DNA from: an uncultured beta proteobacterium
GTDB taxonomy: Bacteria; Pseudomonadota; Gammaproteobacteria; Burkholderiales; Burkholderiaceae_C
Direction of reading: 5' to 3'
NCBI GenBank assembly: GCA_903886165.1
Contig: CAISLL010000161.1
Coordinates: 1-7,822 of the forward strand
DNA: 7,822 nucleotides
A model generated the notes under the pieces. The model saw only the letters and a program-made list of their open reading frames with translations, made no database searches and was not told the DNA's origin. The translations under genes were made by a program, and so were the position numbers. The first letter of the stretch is position 1. Each line of letters opens with the position of its first letter. This document shows positions 1 through 5,744 of this stretch, one piece after another.

Positions 1-3
1 GAC

Positions 4-228
4 ATGCCAATTTATGAATATGCCTGCAGTGATTGTGGTCACGAGTTTGAAGCACTTGTTCGCTCAAGTACGGTGCCCGAATGCCCCAGCTGTCATTCAA
101 AAACACTTGAAAAGCTACTTTCAGTCTTCGCCACCACAGGCACATCAACCGATGCTGCGCCCTTGCCACCCAGTCCATGCAGTTCGTGCCCGAACGCTGG
201 CGGGCCAGGTGCCTGCGGCTTCAACTGA
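4..228 (+). CDS. FmdB-family zinc-ribbon protein
   Basis: This is a 74-residue protein of the FmdB family of small putative regulatory zinc-ribbon proteins. It opens with the family signature MPIYEYAC. Two CxxC knuckles, C8/C11 and C27/C30, would bind one zinc ion. After a Thr/Ala/Pro-rich linker (about residues 43-58) the tail carries three more cysteines, C59, C62 and C71. FmdB was first proposed to regulate formamidase expression, but most family members have no proven function, so DNA, RNA or protein binding all remain possible. The ATG lies three bases from the window edge, so its ribosome binding site and promoter cannot be seen. It converges on the exporter gene, with a 60-bp gap. Family assignment is firm; function is unknown. 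Confidence 0.9.
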   Translation: MPIYEYACSDCGHEFEALVRSSTVPECPSCHSKTLEKLLSVFATTGTSTDAAPLPPSPCSSCPNAGGPGACGFN

Positions 229-288
229 GTCGCCCACTGGTGATACCCCGAACCAAATGAGATAGCCCCAAACCCCGCGGCGGGCAAT
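229..288. other. Convergent intergenic gap, weak hairpin only
   Basis: This 60-bp gap separates the convergent fmdB-type and exporter genes. The only structure I see is a short GC hairpin at about 274-284 (CCCG, loop CGG, CGGG). It has no T-tract on either side, so a standard intrinsic terminator is not supported here. Confidence 0.35.
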
Positions 289-1176
289 CTACATCACCAT
301 TTCCTCGGGCGGACTCTTTGGGACCTTGCGCCCCGCTGTGACCGAGCTTCCTGCAGCGGCAAGCATGACGCACACAATGGCCAGCCACTGCAGCACCGCC
401 AGACGCTCATCCAGCATCAAAAAGCCCAGCAAGGCGGCAACTGCCGGCTCCATGCTGGTCATAATTCCAAAGGCACCCGGAGGCAAGCGCTTCATCGCAA
501 TCATCTCCAGCGAAATCGGCACCGCGCTTGAGATGGCAGCCACACCCAGTCCAAAAATCAGGATGTGTGGGTCCAGCAGCGCAGCGCCTGCATCCCACAC
601 ACCAAACGGCACCACGGTGATGGCCGCCACGCTCAGGCCAAGGGCCACGGAATGACCCGCGTGCAGGTGCCCCACTCGTTTGCCAAAGACGATGTAGGCA
701 CCCCAGCACGCCGCAGCGGCCAAGGCATACAACACGCCCCGCGGGTCCAGACCTGTCACCTCCTGCCCCAAGGGCAACAACAAGCCAAGGCCCACTGCCG
801 CCAATCCGAGCCAAAGAAAATCAATCCGCTTACGCGAAAAAATCATGGCCACCGCCAACGGGCCTGAGAACTCAATGGCCACCGCCACACCAAACGGGAT
901 GGTGCGCAGCGACATGTAGAACAGCAAATTCATGAAACCAAGTGCAACCCCGTAGCGCAAGATCGACATGGCATCCACCCGCGACAAGGGCCAGCGCCAG
1001 GGCCGCCACAATGCCAGTAACAGCAGGGCTGAAAAGCCAACGCGCAACGCCGTGGTTCCCAGCGCACCGACCTGGGGAAACAGCTGCTTGGCAAAAGATG
1101 TGCCAATGCCCAACGCCGTCACGGAGCCAAGCACAGCGAGCAACGGCAAGGCGTTTGCGAATCGGGGAGAGGTCAT
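289..1176 (-). CDS. rhtA: RhtA-like EamA/DMT amino-acid exporter
   Basis: This inner-membrane drug/metabolite transporter has two EamA repeats and about ten membrane helices. It resembles E. coli RhtA, the threonine/homoserine exporter, along its whole length. Shared blocks, as I recall the E. coli protein, include LFPQVGALGTTALRVG, IPFGVAVAIEFSGPLAVA, LLLPLGQEV, SLEMIAMKRLP and FGIMTSMEPAVAALLG. I place the start at the ATG at 1176, which gives 295 residues, the length of E. coli RhtA. A TTG seven codons upstream (1197) is possible but has no better ribosome binding site. The C-terminal tail is short and charged. The DUF2059 gene lies 100 bp upstream on the same strand, but a probable terminator between them suggests separate transcription. 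Export of threonine, homoserine or related amino acids is inferred from the family; the true substrate is not shown. Confidence 0.88.
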   Translation of the reverse strand: MTSPRFANALPLLAVLGSVTALGIGTSFAKQLFPQVGALGTTALRVGFSALLLLALWRPWRWPLSRVDAMSILRYGVALGFMNLLFYMSLRTIPFGVAVAIEFSGPLAVAMIFSRKRIDFLWLGLAAVGLGLLLPLGQEVTGLDPRGVLYALAAAACWGAYIVFGKRVGHLHAGHSVALGLSVAAITVVPFGVWDAGAALLDPHILIFGLGVAAISSAVPISLEMIAMKRLPPGAFGIMTSMEPAVAALLGFLMLDERLAVLQWLAIVCVMLAAAGSSVTAGRKVPKSPPEEMVM

Positions 1177-1227
1177 GTTCGAAAGATGGACGCGCAACTT
1201 AGATAGGCGAAGGCGCTCAATTCAGTC

Positions 1228-1264
1228 AAAAAATGGCTGGACTGGCTGATACTGCCGCTCCAGC
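1228..1264 (-). terminator. Probable intrinsic terminator after the DUF2059 gene
   Basis: Read on the minus strand, GCTGGA (1264-1259) pairs with TCCAGC (1241-1236). A 2x2 mismatch separates this from an inner GGC/GCC pairing, and the loop is 7 nt. Two bases after the outer stem comes a run of six T (1233-1228). This is the usual rho-independent layout. It lies 13 bp beyond the DUF2059 stop codon and ahead of the exporter start. Confidence 0.6.
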
Positions 1265-1276
1265 ACCACCCAATAG

Positions 1277-1852
1277 CTATTTTTTGGGCGTCTTGGCACT
1301 CGATGCGGCGCTGGCGGAGGTTGGTGGTGGCAAACCCAAACGCTTCACCAAGGTCTGCTCCAGCGCCTTGACCTTGGGCTCCACGGTCGCCTTGGTTTCG
1401 GTAATCAATTTTTCAGCCAATACCTTTTGCAGGTCGCCACCCATTTGCTGGTATTTGCGGTTCACGGGGGATTCAAGGATGGCGATCAATTGCGTCAGCT
1501 CTTCCTCAGTGAAGCGTTGCTCCATCAGCACCCCGATAGTGGAAGGAGCCAGTTTCACGGCTTGCTGCCGCACCAGGGGTCCGGTTTCGTCGGCGTATTT
1601 CTTGATGTCTGCCTGAATTTCGTTGGCCACCTCCTCACGCTTTTCAGCCGCCACTTTGGTTTGCAACGCGACGCCGGCCTGCTGCATCATTTGCAGGGCT
1701 GGGCGCTCAACCAGCATCTGAGCGGTCTGCTCAATGGCGGCTTGCTGCAAGGTCAATATCTTTGCTACCAACTCACCTTTTTTTGAACCAGTGGTTTGCG
1801 CGCCGACCGCACCACAAACCAGCATCAAACCCGCAAGACACAACTTTTTCAA
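1277..1852 (-). CDS. Secreted DUF2059-domain protein
   Basis: This 191-residue exported protein has an N-terminal signal peptide (charged KK, hydrophobic LCLAGLMLVCGAV, likely cleavage after VGA near residue 18). The rest is mostly helical, and the DUF2059 core lies at about residues 90-165. Its typical pattern is visible as RFTEEELTQLIAILESPVNRK at about 113-133, apart from one or two conservative changes. The tail (about 174-191) is a low-complexity Pro/Ser/Ala/Lys stretch. The start codon is TTG at 1852. An in-frame TGA immediately precedes it, and GGAG lies 7 nt upstream, so no earlier start is possible; the next in-frame ATG would destroy the signal peptide. DUF2059 proteins are periplasmic or secreted and have no established biochemical role. 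The gene is divergent from the CDP-alcohol transferase gene. Confidence 0.85.
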   Translation of the reverse strand: MKKLCLAGLMLVCGAVGAQTTGSKKGELVAKILTLQQAAIEQTAQMLVERPALQMMQQAGVALQTKVAAEKREEVANEIQADIKKYADETGPLVRQQAVKLAPSTIGVLMEQRFTEEELTQLIAILESPVNRKYQQMGGDLQKVLAEKLITETKATVEPKVKALEQTLVKRLGLPPPTSASAASSAKTPKK

Positions 1853-1859
1853 TCAAATT

Positions 1860-1863
1860 CTCC
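1860..1863 (-). promoter_or_regulatory. Ribosome binding site deciding a TTG start
   Basis: GGAG on the minus strand lies 7 nt upstream of TTG (1852-1850). Together with the in-frame TGA directly before the TTG, it fixes the start of the DUF2059 gene. Confidence 0.6.
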
Positions 1864-1892
1864 AGTTAAATTCACGCATTGGATGCCCCCTC

Positions 1893-1924
1893 AAACCCGC
1901 ACAAGGCAGGCCCCTTACGGGTTT
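1893..1924. repeat. Inverted repeat in a divergent promoter region
   Basis: Perfect 7-bp arms AAACCCG (1893-1899) and CGGGTTT (1918-1924) enclose a second pairing, AAGG (1903-1906) with CCTT (1913-1916), around a 6-nt loop. It sits in the 128-bp region between the divergent DUF2059 and CDP-alcohol transferase genes. It is therefore unlikely to be a gene-end terminator. It could be an operator or a structured 5' leader. Neither strand shows a T-tract immediately after it. Confidence 0.45.
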
Positions 1925-1980
1925 CAGCCACACAATTGAGCTTAACCGATACCACCACCTGACTTTTAAGGCCTATTCAC

Positions 1981-2586
1981 ATGCTCGACCGCAGTGCCAC
2001 CCGCCTGATCAAACCCGTGGTCAACCATCTGGCCAGAATGGTTTCAGGCATTGGCGTGAGCGCCAACCAACTCACCATGACTGGCTTCGTTATTGGCATT
2101 TATGCTGCTTTTTTAATAGCTAATAACGATTATTTGGCAGGGGCTGTCGCCATAATAGCCTCAAGACTTTGTGACGCACTCGATGGGGCTGTGGCACGCC
2201 AGACAAAGGCCACCGATGCCGGTGGCTTTCTGGACATAACACTTGACTTCCTGTTTTACGCCAGCATTCCCCTGGCCTTTGCCATCAGTGACCCGACGCG
2301 CAACGCTCTACCCGCTGCGGTGCTGCTGGCCGCGTTCATTGGCACGGGCACAAGCTTTCTGGCGTTTGCGGTGTTGGCCACCAAGCGCGGCATCAGTACC
2401 ATGGCCTACCCCAACAAGTCGTTTTATTTCCTAGGCGGTCTGACCGAGGCCACCGAAACCCTGACCTGTTTTCTGGCCATGTGTGTGTGGCCCGAATTCT
2501 TCATTGAGTTGGCCTACGGCTTTGCCGCGCTTTGCTCCATCACCACATTGTCCCGAATCTGGTGGGGCTGGAAGGCGTTTCAATGA
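1981..2586 (+). CDS. CDP-alcohol phosphatidyltransferase family protein
   Basis: This 201-residue polytopic membrane protein belongs to the family that moves a phosphatidyl group from a CDP-linked lipid to an alcohol in phospholipid synthesis. The signature is at residues 65-89: D65, D68-G69, A72-R73, G81, D85 and D89. The aspartates would bind the metal pair and D89 would be the catalytic base. The spacing between AR and G is seven residues; E. coli PgsA has eight. About six membrane helices are expected. The ATG at 1981 has only a weak AAGG (1968-1971) nine bases upstream, but the N-terminal sequence looks complete. Its stop overlaps the next start as ATGA, so the two are probably translationally coupled. 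The acceptor alcohol cannot be deduced; glycerol-3-phosphate, inositol phosphate and others are all used within the family. Confidence 0.87.
   Translation: MLDRSATRLIKPVVNHLARMVSGIGVSANQLTMTGFVIGIYAAFLIANNDYLAGAVAIIASRLCDALDGAVARQTKATDAGGFLDITLDFLFYASIPLAFAISDPTRNALPAAVLLAAFIGTGTSFLAFAVLATKRGISTMAYPNKSFYFLGGLTEATETLTCFLAMCVWPEFFIELAYGFAALCSITTLSRIWWGWKAFQ
2113..2150 (+). repeat. AT-rich repeat-like segment inside the transferase gene (copy A)
   Basis: An AT-rich stretch within GC-rich coding DNA contains ATAGCT (2116-2121), TTATTT (2130-2135), CAG (2138-2140) and GGCT (2142-2145). It also holds a small hairpin, AATAA-CGA-TTATT (2122-2134). The same elements recur in the same order, with one base of length difference, at 2627-2667. 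It is read in frame and encodes residues 45-57 of the transferase, in or next to a membrane helix. I recall similar ATAGCT...TTATT...GGGCT elements scattered between genes in Comamonadaceae, but have not checked this. Confidence 0.4.
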
Positions 2587-3371
2587 CACGGAGCACATTC
2601 AGCTCACGATCTTTAAATGCTCGATGTTTGATAGCTGTTTTTACCTTATTTTTCAGCGCTACAGCTTCATATTCTCAAACCATTTCCGAAGCACCCAAGC
2701 CGTCCGTGCCAATCACCACCTTGGCCCCGTTTGCCAGTGCAGGCGGCACCGTGTTGAACCCCGTCTGGCAACTCACCGGGTTGCCTAAGGGCGAGGCGCC
2801 GCTGACAGAATTTGCGCCAGCCATGCTCGACGGCGAAGCGATTCTGACGCTTCGCACCCAGGCCTCGTATGGCGTTCTGACGCACAATTGGCAGGGACCA
2901 GCGCCGGAGTTTTTAAGCTGGCGCTGGCAACTGGCGCAAGGCCTGGTTGGTGCCGACATCAAGACCAAAACGGGGGATGATGCAGCGCTCAAGGTGTGCG
3001 TGATGTTTGACCAACCGGTTGCAGACATCCCTTTTCTCCAGCGCGCAGCCTTGCGTTTGGCGCGCACCGCCACCGGACAAAACCTGCCCAGCGCCACCCT
3101 GTGTTACCTGTGGGACAGCCGCTACCCCGCAGGCACTGGCGGCCCCAACCCCTATACGGCGCGGGTGCGCTTCATGGTGATCAATGGCCAGGAGACTGCT
3201 ACCGGTCAATGGGTCAGCCAGCGGCGCCGGATTGCCGATGACTTTGAACTGCTCTTTGGACAAGAGAGCAAGACCATGCCGCCCATCACCGCGATTGCTA
3301 TCGGTGCCGACAGCGACAATACCCAGGGCAACAGCCTGGGCTACCTGTCCCAATTGCGCTGGCTACCCTGA
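2583..3371 (+). CDS. Secreted DUF3047-domain protein
   Basis: This 262-residue exported protein has a signal peptide at about residues 1-31, with Arg-containing n-region and hydrophobic core LIAVFTLFF. The DUF3047 domain follows. Blocks I associate with it are LSWRWQL (111-117), KTGDDAALKV (129-138), a Trp/Asp block CYLWDSR (174-180), ARVRFMVI (193-200), GQWVSQRR (208-215) and GADSDNTQG (241-249). The start is the ATG at 2583, which overlaps the upstream stop as ATGA; a start 17 codons earlier would lie inside the transferase gene and add a tail ahead of the signal peptide. The family has no proven function. The conserved Trp, Asp and Asn residues suggest a beta-rich binding fold, but that is a guess. 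It sits between a lipid-modifying transferase and an oxidoreductase in a likely operon. Confidence 0.85.
   Translation: MTRSTFSSRSLNARCLIAVFTLFFSATASYSQTISEAPKPSVPITTLAPFASAGGTVLNPVWQLTGLPKGEAPLTEFAPAMLDGEAILTLRTQASYGVLTHNWQGPAPEFLSWRWQLAQGLVGADIKTKTGDDAALKVCVMFDQPVADIPFLQRAALRLARTATGQNLPSATLCYLWDSRYPAGTGGPNPYTARVRFMVINGQETATGQWVSQRRRIADDFELLFGQESKTMPPITAIAIGADSDNTQGNSLGYLSQLRWLP
2627..2667 (+). repeat. AT-rich repeat-like segment encoding a signal-peptide core (copy B)
   Basis: This segment contains ATAGCT (2631-2636), TTATTT (2646-2651), CAG (2654-2656) and GCT (2658-2660), matching the order in copy A. AGCTGT (2633-2638) and ACAGCT (2661-2666) form perfect 6-bp inverted arms. It is read in frame as residues 15-29 of the DUF3047 protein, almost exactly the hydrophobic and cleavage regions of the signal peptide. 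Base composition is clearly more AT-rich than the rest of the gene. Confidence 0.45.
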
Positions 3372-3374
3372 CCC

Positions 3375-3404
3375 ATGAACACTCAACACTCCGAAAGCAC
3401 ATGA
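3375..3404 (+). CDS. Possible 9-codon leader ORF
   Basis: ATG at 3375 opens a nine-codon frame (MNTQHSEST) that begins four bases after the DUF3047 stop. Its TGA overlaps the ATG of the oxidoreductase as ATGA (3401-3404). It could relay ribosomes across the 29-bp gap by translational coupling. No good ribosome binding site of its own is seen, and chance is quite possible. Confidence 0.2.
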   Translation: MNTQHSEST

Positions 3405-4504
3405 AACATCTGGTGATGCTTGGCGCGGGCCATGCGCACGTGCACATGCTCTCGACCCTGGCTGCGCAACCCCTGGCGGGGGTCCAAATCACGCTGGTGG
3501 CTCCCTACCCGCGCCAGCTTTACTCCGGAATGATGCCCGGTTTTGTCGCGGGTCACTACACGCTGGAAGACTGCGTGATCCCGCTGGAACCCTTCCTGAA
3601 AGGCGCCACTGTGACCTTGCTGAAACGCAGCGCCACCGGACTCGATGCCAACCAGCGCACCGTCACGCTGGACGACGGAAGCACACTGGCCTACGACGTG
3701 TTGTCGATCAACAGCGGCCCTGTGCAAGAGCGGCAAAAAATCGAACAAATGATGCCTGGCGCGCGGGAACACGCGCTGTTTGTGCGCCCGATTGAACCCT
3801 TCGGCGTGCTTTGGCCCCAGGTGGTAACGTTGGCGCAACAAAAGCACCTGCGTCTGGCTGTCATTGGTGGGGGTGCAGCGGGGTTTGAGCTGAGCTGTGC
3901 GGTGGCGCACCGTTTACCCGGGTCATCGGTCACAATGCTCAGCGGGGACGCACCTGCGGGCGCAAATTACCCGCCCAAGGTGCAGGCCATGATCACCCAG
4001 GCCCTGAAAGACCGGGCCATCACCGTCATCCAGGAACGTGCAACGGGCATAGCGGCGGGTGAGGTGACACTGACAAGTGGCGCGCGGCTGGCCTGTGACG
4101 TGCCCATCATCGCAATTGGTTCGCAGGCCCCCACCTGGTTGCAACCCAGCGGTTTGGCGCTGGACCTGCAAGGCTTTGTGGCGGTCGATGCATTTCAACG
4201 CAGCACCAGCCACCCGCAAGTTTTTGCCGCTGGCGATGTGGCAACCCGGACCGACCTGACCCTGCCTCGCAGCGGGGTGATTGCCGTGCGCGCTGGCCCG
4301 CCCTTGGCCAAAAACCTGCGCGCCGTGCTGGCTGGCATTGATCCCAGCCCCTACACCCCGCAAGACAAAACCTTGAATCTGCTGTCTTGCGGCAACCGGC
4401 GTGCCATTGCCAGTTGGGGCAACTGGTCAGCCCAGGGGCGCTGGGTCTGGTGGCTAAAGGACCGGATTGACCGCGGCTTCATCAGCAAATACACCCGTAG
4501 GTAA
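3401..4504 (+). CDS. FAD-dependent pyridine-nucleotide oxidoreductase (SelD-N-terminal type)
   Basis: This 367-residue flavoprotein has the two-dinucleotide fold of NADH dehydrogenase-2-like enzymes. The N-terminal FAD site is LGAGHAH (7-13), which departs from the classical GxGxxG as is usual in this subgroup. The NAD(P)H site is VIGGGAAG (154-161), and the FAD-closing motif is VFAAGDVAT (274-282). The GHAHVHML opening, YPRQLYSGMMPGFVAGHY (36-53) and the C-terminal ASWGNWSAQGRWVWWLKDRIDR block match the family described as the domain N-terminal to SelD (TIGR03169, as I recall). No selenide-water dikinase domain is attached and the protein ends where the domain normally does. There is no CxxxxC redox disulfide near the FAD site. 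The electron acceptor and substrate are unknown. It is the third gene of the rightward cluster, 29 bp after the DUF3047 gene, with a weak ribosome binding site. Confidence 0.82.
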   Translation: MKHLVMLGAGHAHVHMLSTLAAQPLAGVQITLVAPYPRQLYSGMMPGFVAGHYTLEDCVIPLEPFLKGATVTLLKRSATGLDANQRTVTLDDGSTLAYDVLSINSGPVQERQKIEQMMPGAREHALFVRPIEPFGVLWPQVVTLAQQKHLRLAVIGGGAAGFELSCAVAHRLPGSSVTMLSGDAPAGANYPPKVQAMITQALKDRAITVIQERATGIAAGEVTLTSGARLACDVPIIAIGSQAPTWLQPSGLALDLQGFVAVDAFQRSTSHPQVFAAGDVATRTDLTLPRSGVIAVRAGPPLAKNLRAVLAGIDPSPYTPQDKTLNLLSCGNRRAIASWGNWSAQGRWVWWLKDRIDRGFISKYTRR

Positions 4505-4513
4505 ATCGGTCAA

Positions 4514-5641
4514 TCACCGGCTGCCCCGACCGGGCGCCACGTCTTGCGCGCGCAGGCCCAGGGCAACCATGTGCGCAGGCACCGGCAGGCCGCGCACCAG
4601 GGCGGAGGTGAGTTCACCCATAGCCGGCGCGGTCTGGATGCCATAGCCACCCTGCCCTGCCAGCCAGAAGAAGCCAGGCGCGTCCGGCGCGAAACCCACC
4701 ACTGGGGTTTTGTCAGCCACGAACGACCTTAGCCCCGCCCACTTGCGGCGCACCTGGCGAATCTGCATCGTGGTGGCGGTCTCAAGCCGATCCACGGCGA
4801 TGGCCACATCCAGTTCTTCAGGCTGCACGTCTTGCGGTGGCACCGGGTCTTCATTGGCTGGCGACACCAGCAACACACCGGCATCGGGCTTGAAATACAA
4901 GGACTCCTGTGCATTCAACAGCAGCGGCCAGCGGCTGATGTCACAGCCTGCAGGGGCCTCACATGTGAAAGCGGTGCGGCGTTTGGGCACCAGACCTACA
5001 GACACCACACCGGCCATCTCCGCCACCTCGTCACACCAGGCACCGGCTGCATTGACGACAGTGTTGGCGAGAAATTGACCGACCGGGGTGTCCACCAGCC
5101 AGCCATCAGGACGGCGCTGAACGCGCAGCACTTCTGCATCACACACCAACTCTGCTCCTGCGGCTTTGGCACCTTTCAGAAACCCCTGGTGGATCGCGTG
5201 CACGTCCATGTCCATCGCATCAGGCTCATACACCCCGTGCACCGCGCATTCCGGCCGCAGCACCGGCACACGCTGCAGGATGTCCGCCTGTGTCCACCAT
5301 TCAATGTTCGGCACCAGGGCACGCATGCTCTGCTGCCTGTGCTGCAGAGCAGCATGGTCAGCCGCCGAACCAAACACCAAGGCACCTCGTGGCGTGACCA
5401 TCGGTTGCTCTGAAAACCCCGGCGGTGGGTTGAAATAAAACGACCTGGAAGCGGTGGTGATGGCCCGCACCACCGCATTGCCATAGGTCTCGCAATACAT
5501 GGCGGCAGAGCGGCCGGTGGCGTGGTAGCCGGGTTGCGCCTCGCGCTCCAGCAGCAGCACTTTGCCATGCGGCGCGAGGAAATACGCTGCCGAGGCCCCT
5601 GCCATGCCAGCCCCAATAATCAGCACGTTTGTTGACTGCAT
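4514..5641 (-). CDS. DauA-like FAD-dependent D-amino-acid dehydrogenase, altered pocket
   Basis: This 375-residue DAO-superfamily flavoprotein has the FAD site IIGAGMAG (8-15), ribose-binding E32, the HATGRSAA block (40-47) and a C-terminal GQGGYGIQT (329-337). Against Pseudomonas aeruginosa D-arginine dehydrogenase DauA, as recalled, it aligns without gaps at the same length. The residues that bind the substrate carboxylate and amine are kept: Y53, R222, Y249, R305 and G332. Two side-chain pocket positions differ: H48 is Met and the guanidinium-binding E87 is Ala. T50 is Cys, M240 is Leu and V242 is Leu. Oxidative deamination of a D-amino acid to a 2-oxo acid, with electrons passed to the respiratory chain, is therefore likely, but D-arginine is a doubtful substrate. 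The start is the ATG at 5641 with GGGGA four bases upstream; a 55-codon upstream extension would cross the promoter region and precede the FAD motif. It is divergent from the LldD-like gene. Confidence 0.85.
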   Translation of the reverse strand: MQSTNVLIIGAGMAGASAAYFLAPHGKVLLLEREAQPGYHATGRSAAMYCETYGNAVVRAITTASRSFYFNPPPGFSEQPMVTPRGALVFGSAADHAALQHRQQSMRALVPNIEWWTQADILQRVPVLRPECAVHGVYEPDAMDMDVHAIHQGFLKGAKAAGAELVCDAEVLRVQRRPDGWLVDTPVGQFLANTVVNAAGAWCDEVAEMAGVVSVGLVPKRRTAFTCEAPAGCDISRWPLLLNAQESLYFKPDAGVLLVSPANEDPVPPQDVQPEELDVAIAVDRLETATTMQIRQVRRKWAGLRSFVADKTPVVGFAPDAPGFFWLAGQGGYGIQTAPAMGELTSALVRGLPVPAHMVALGLRAQDVAPGRGSR

Positions 5642-5670
5642 AAGTTCCCCGCCATTTTGTCGATGGACCA

Positions 5671-5698
5671 ACTTTACGCCATTACCTGCCAACGTCAG
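5671..5698 (-). promoter_or_regulatory. Candidate sigma-70 promoter for the DauA-like gene
   Basis: On the minus strand, CTGACG (5698-5693) and TAAAGT (5676-5671) are 16 bp apart, and each matches the consensus at four of six positions. Transcription would start about 25 bp upstream of the ATG at 5641. No equally good pair was found for the divergent gene. Confidence 0.3.
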
Positions 5699-5732
5699 CC
5701 GGCGCAGACAACGTAACATGCTGCCCATCCAC

Positions 5733-5738
5733 AGGAGG
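5733..5738 (+). promoter_or_regulatory. Strong ribosome binding site deciding the LldD-like start
   Basis: A perfect AGGAGG lies six bases before the ATG at 5745. It favours this start over the in-frame ATG at 5718, which lies upstream of the AGGAGG, and over the long upstream open frame. Confidence 0.75.
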
Positions 5739-5744
5739 CTCGCC

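Noticed and set aside
2532..2582. Earlier start for the DUF3047 protein
   Set aside because: It would lie inside the transferase gene and put 17 residues before the signal peptide; the ATGA overlap start is preferred.
3383..3910. 175-codon open frame antisense to the flavoprotein gene
   Set aside because: It lies wholly opposite a clearly recognised gene; the protein is rich in His, Arg and Gln without any domain, as expected for shadow frames in GC-rich DNA.
4505..4535. CGGTC/GACCG inverted arms between convergent genes
   Set aside because: Only five base pairs with a long loop and no T-tract; competing pairings exist, so no terminator is called.
5562..5744. Upstream extension of the LldD-like frame
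   Set aside because: It would overlap the divergent flavoprotein start, and the perfect AGGAGG favours the ATG at 5745.
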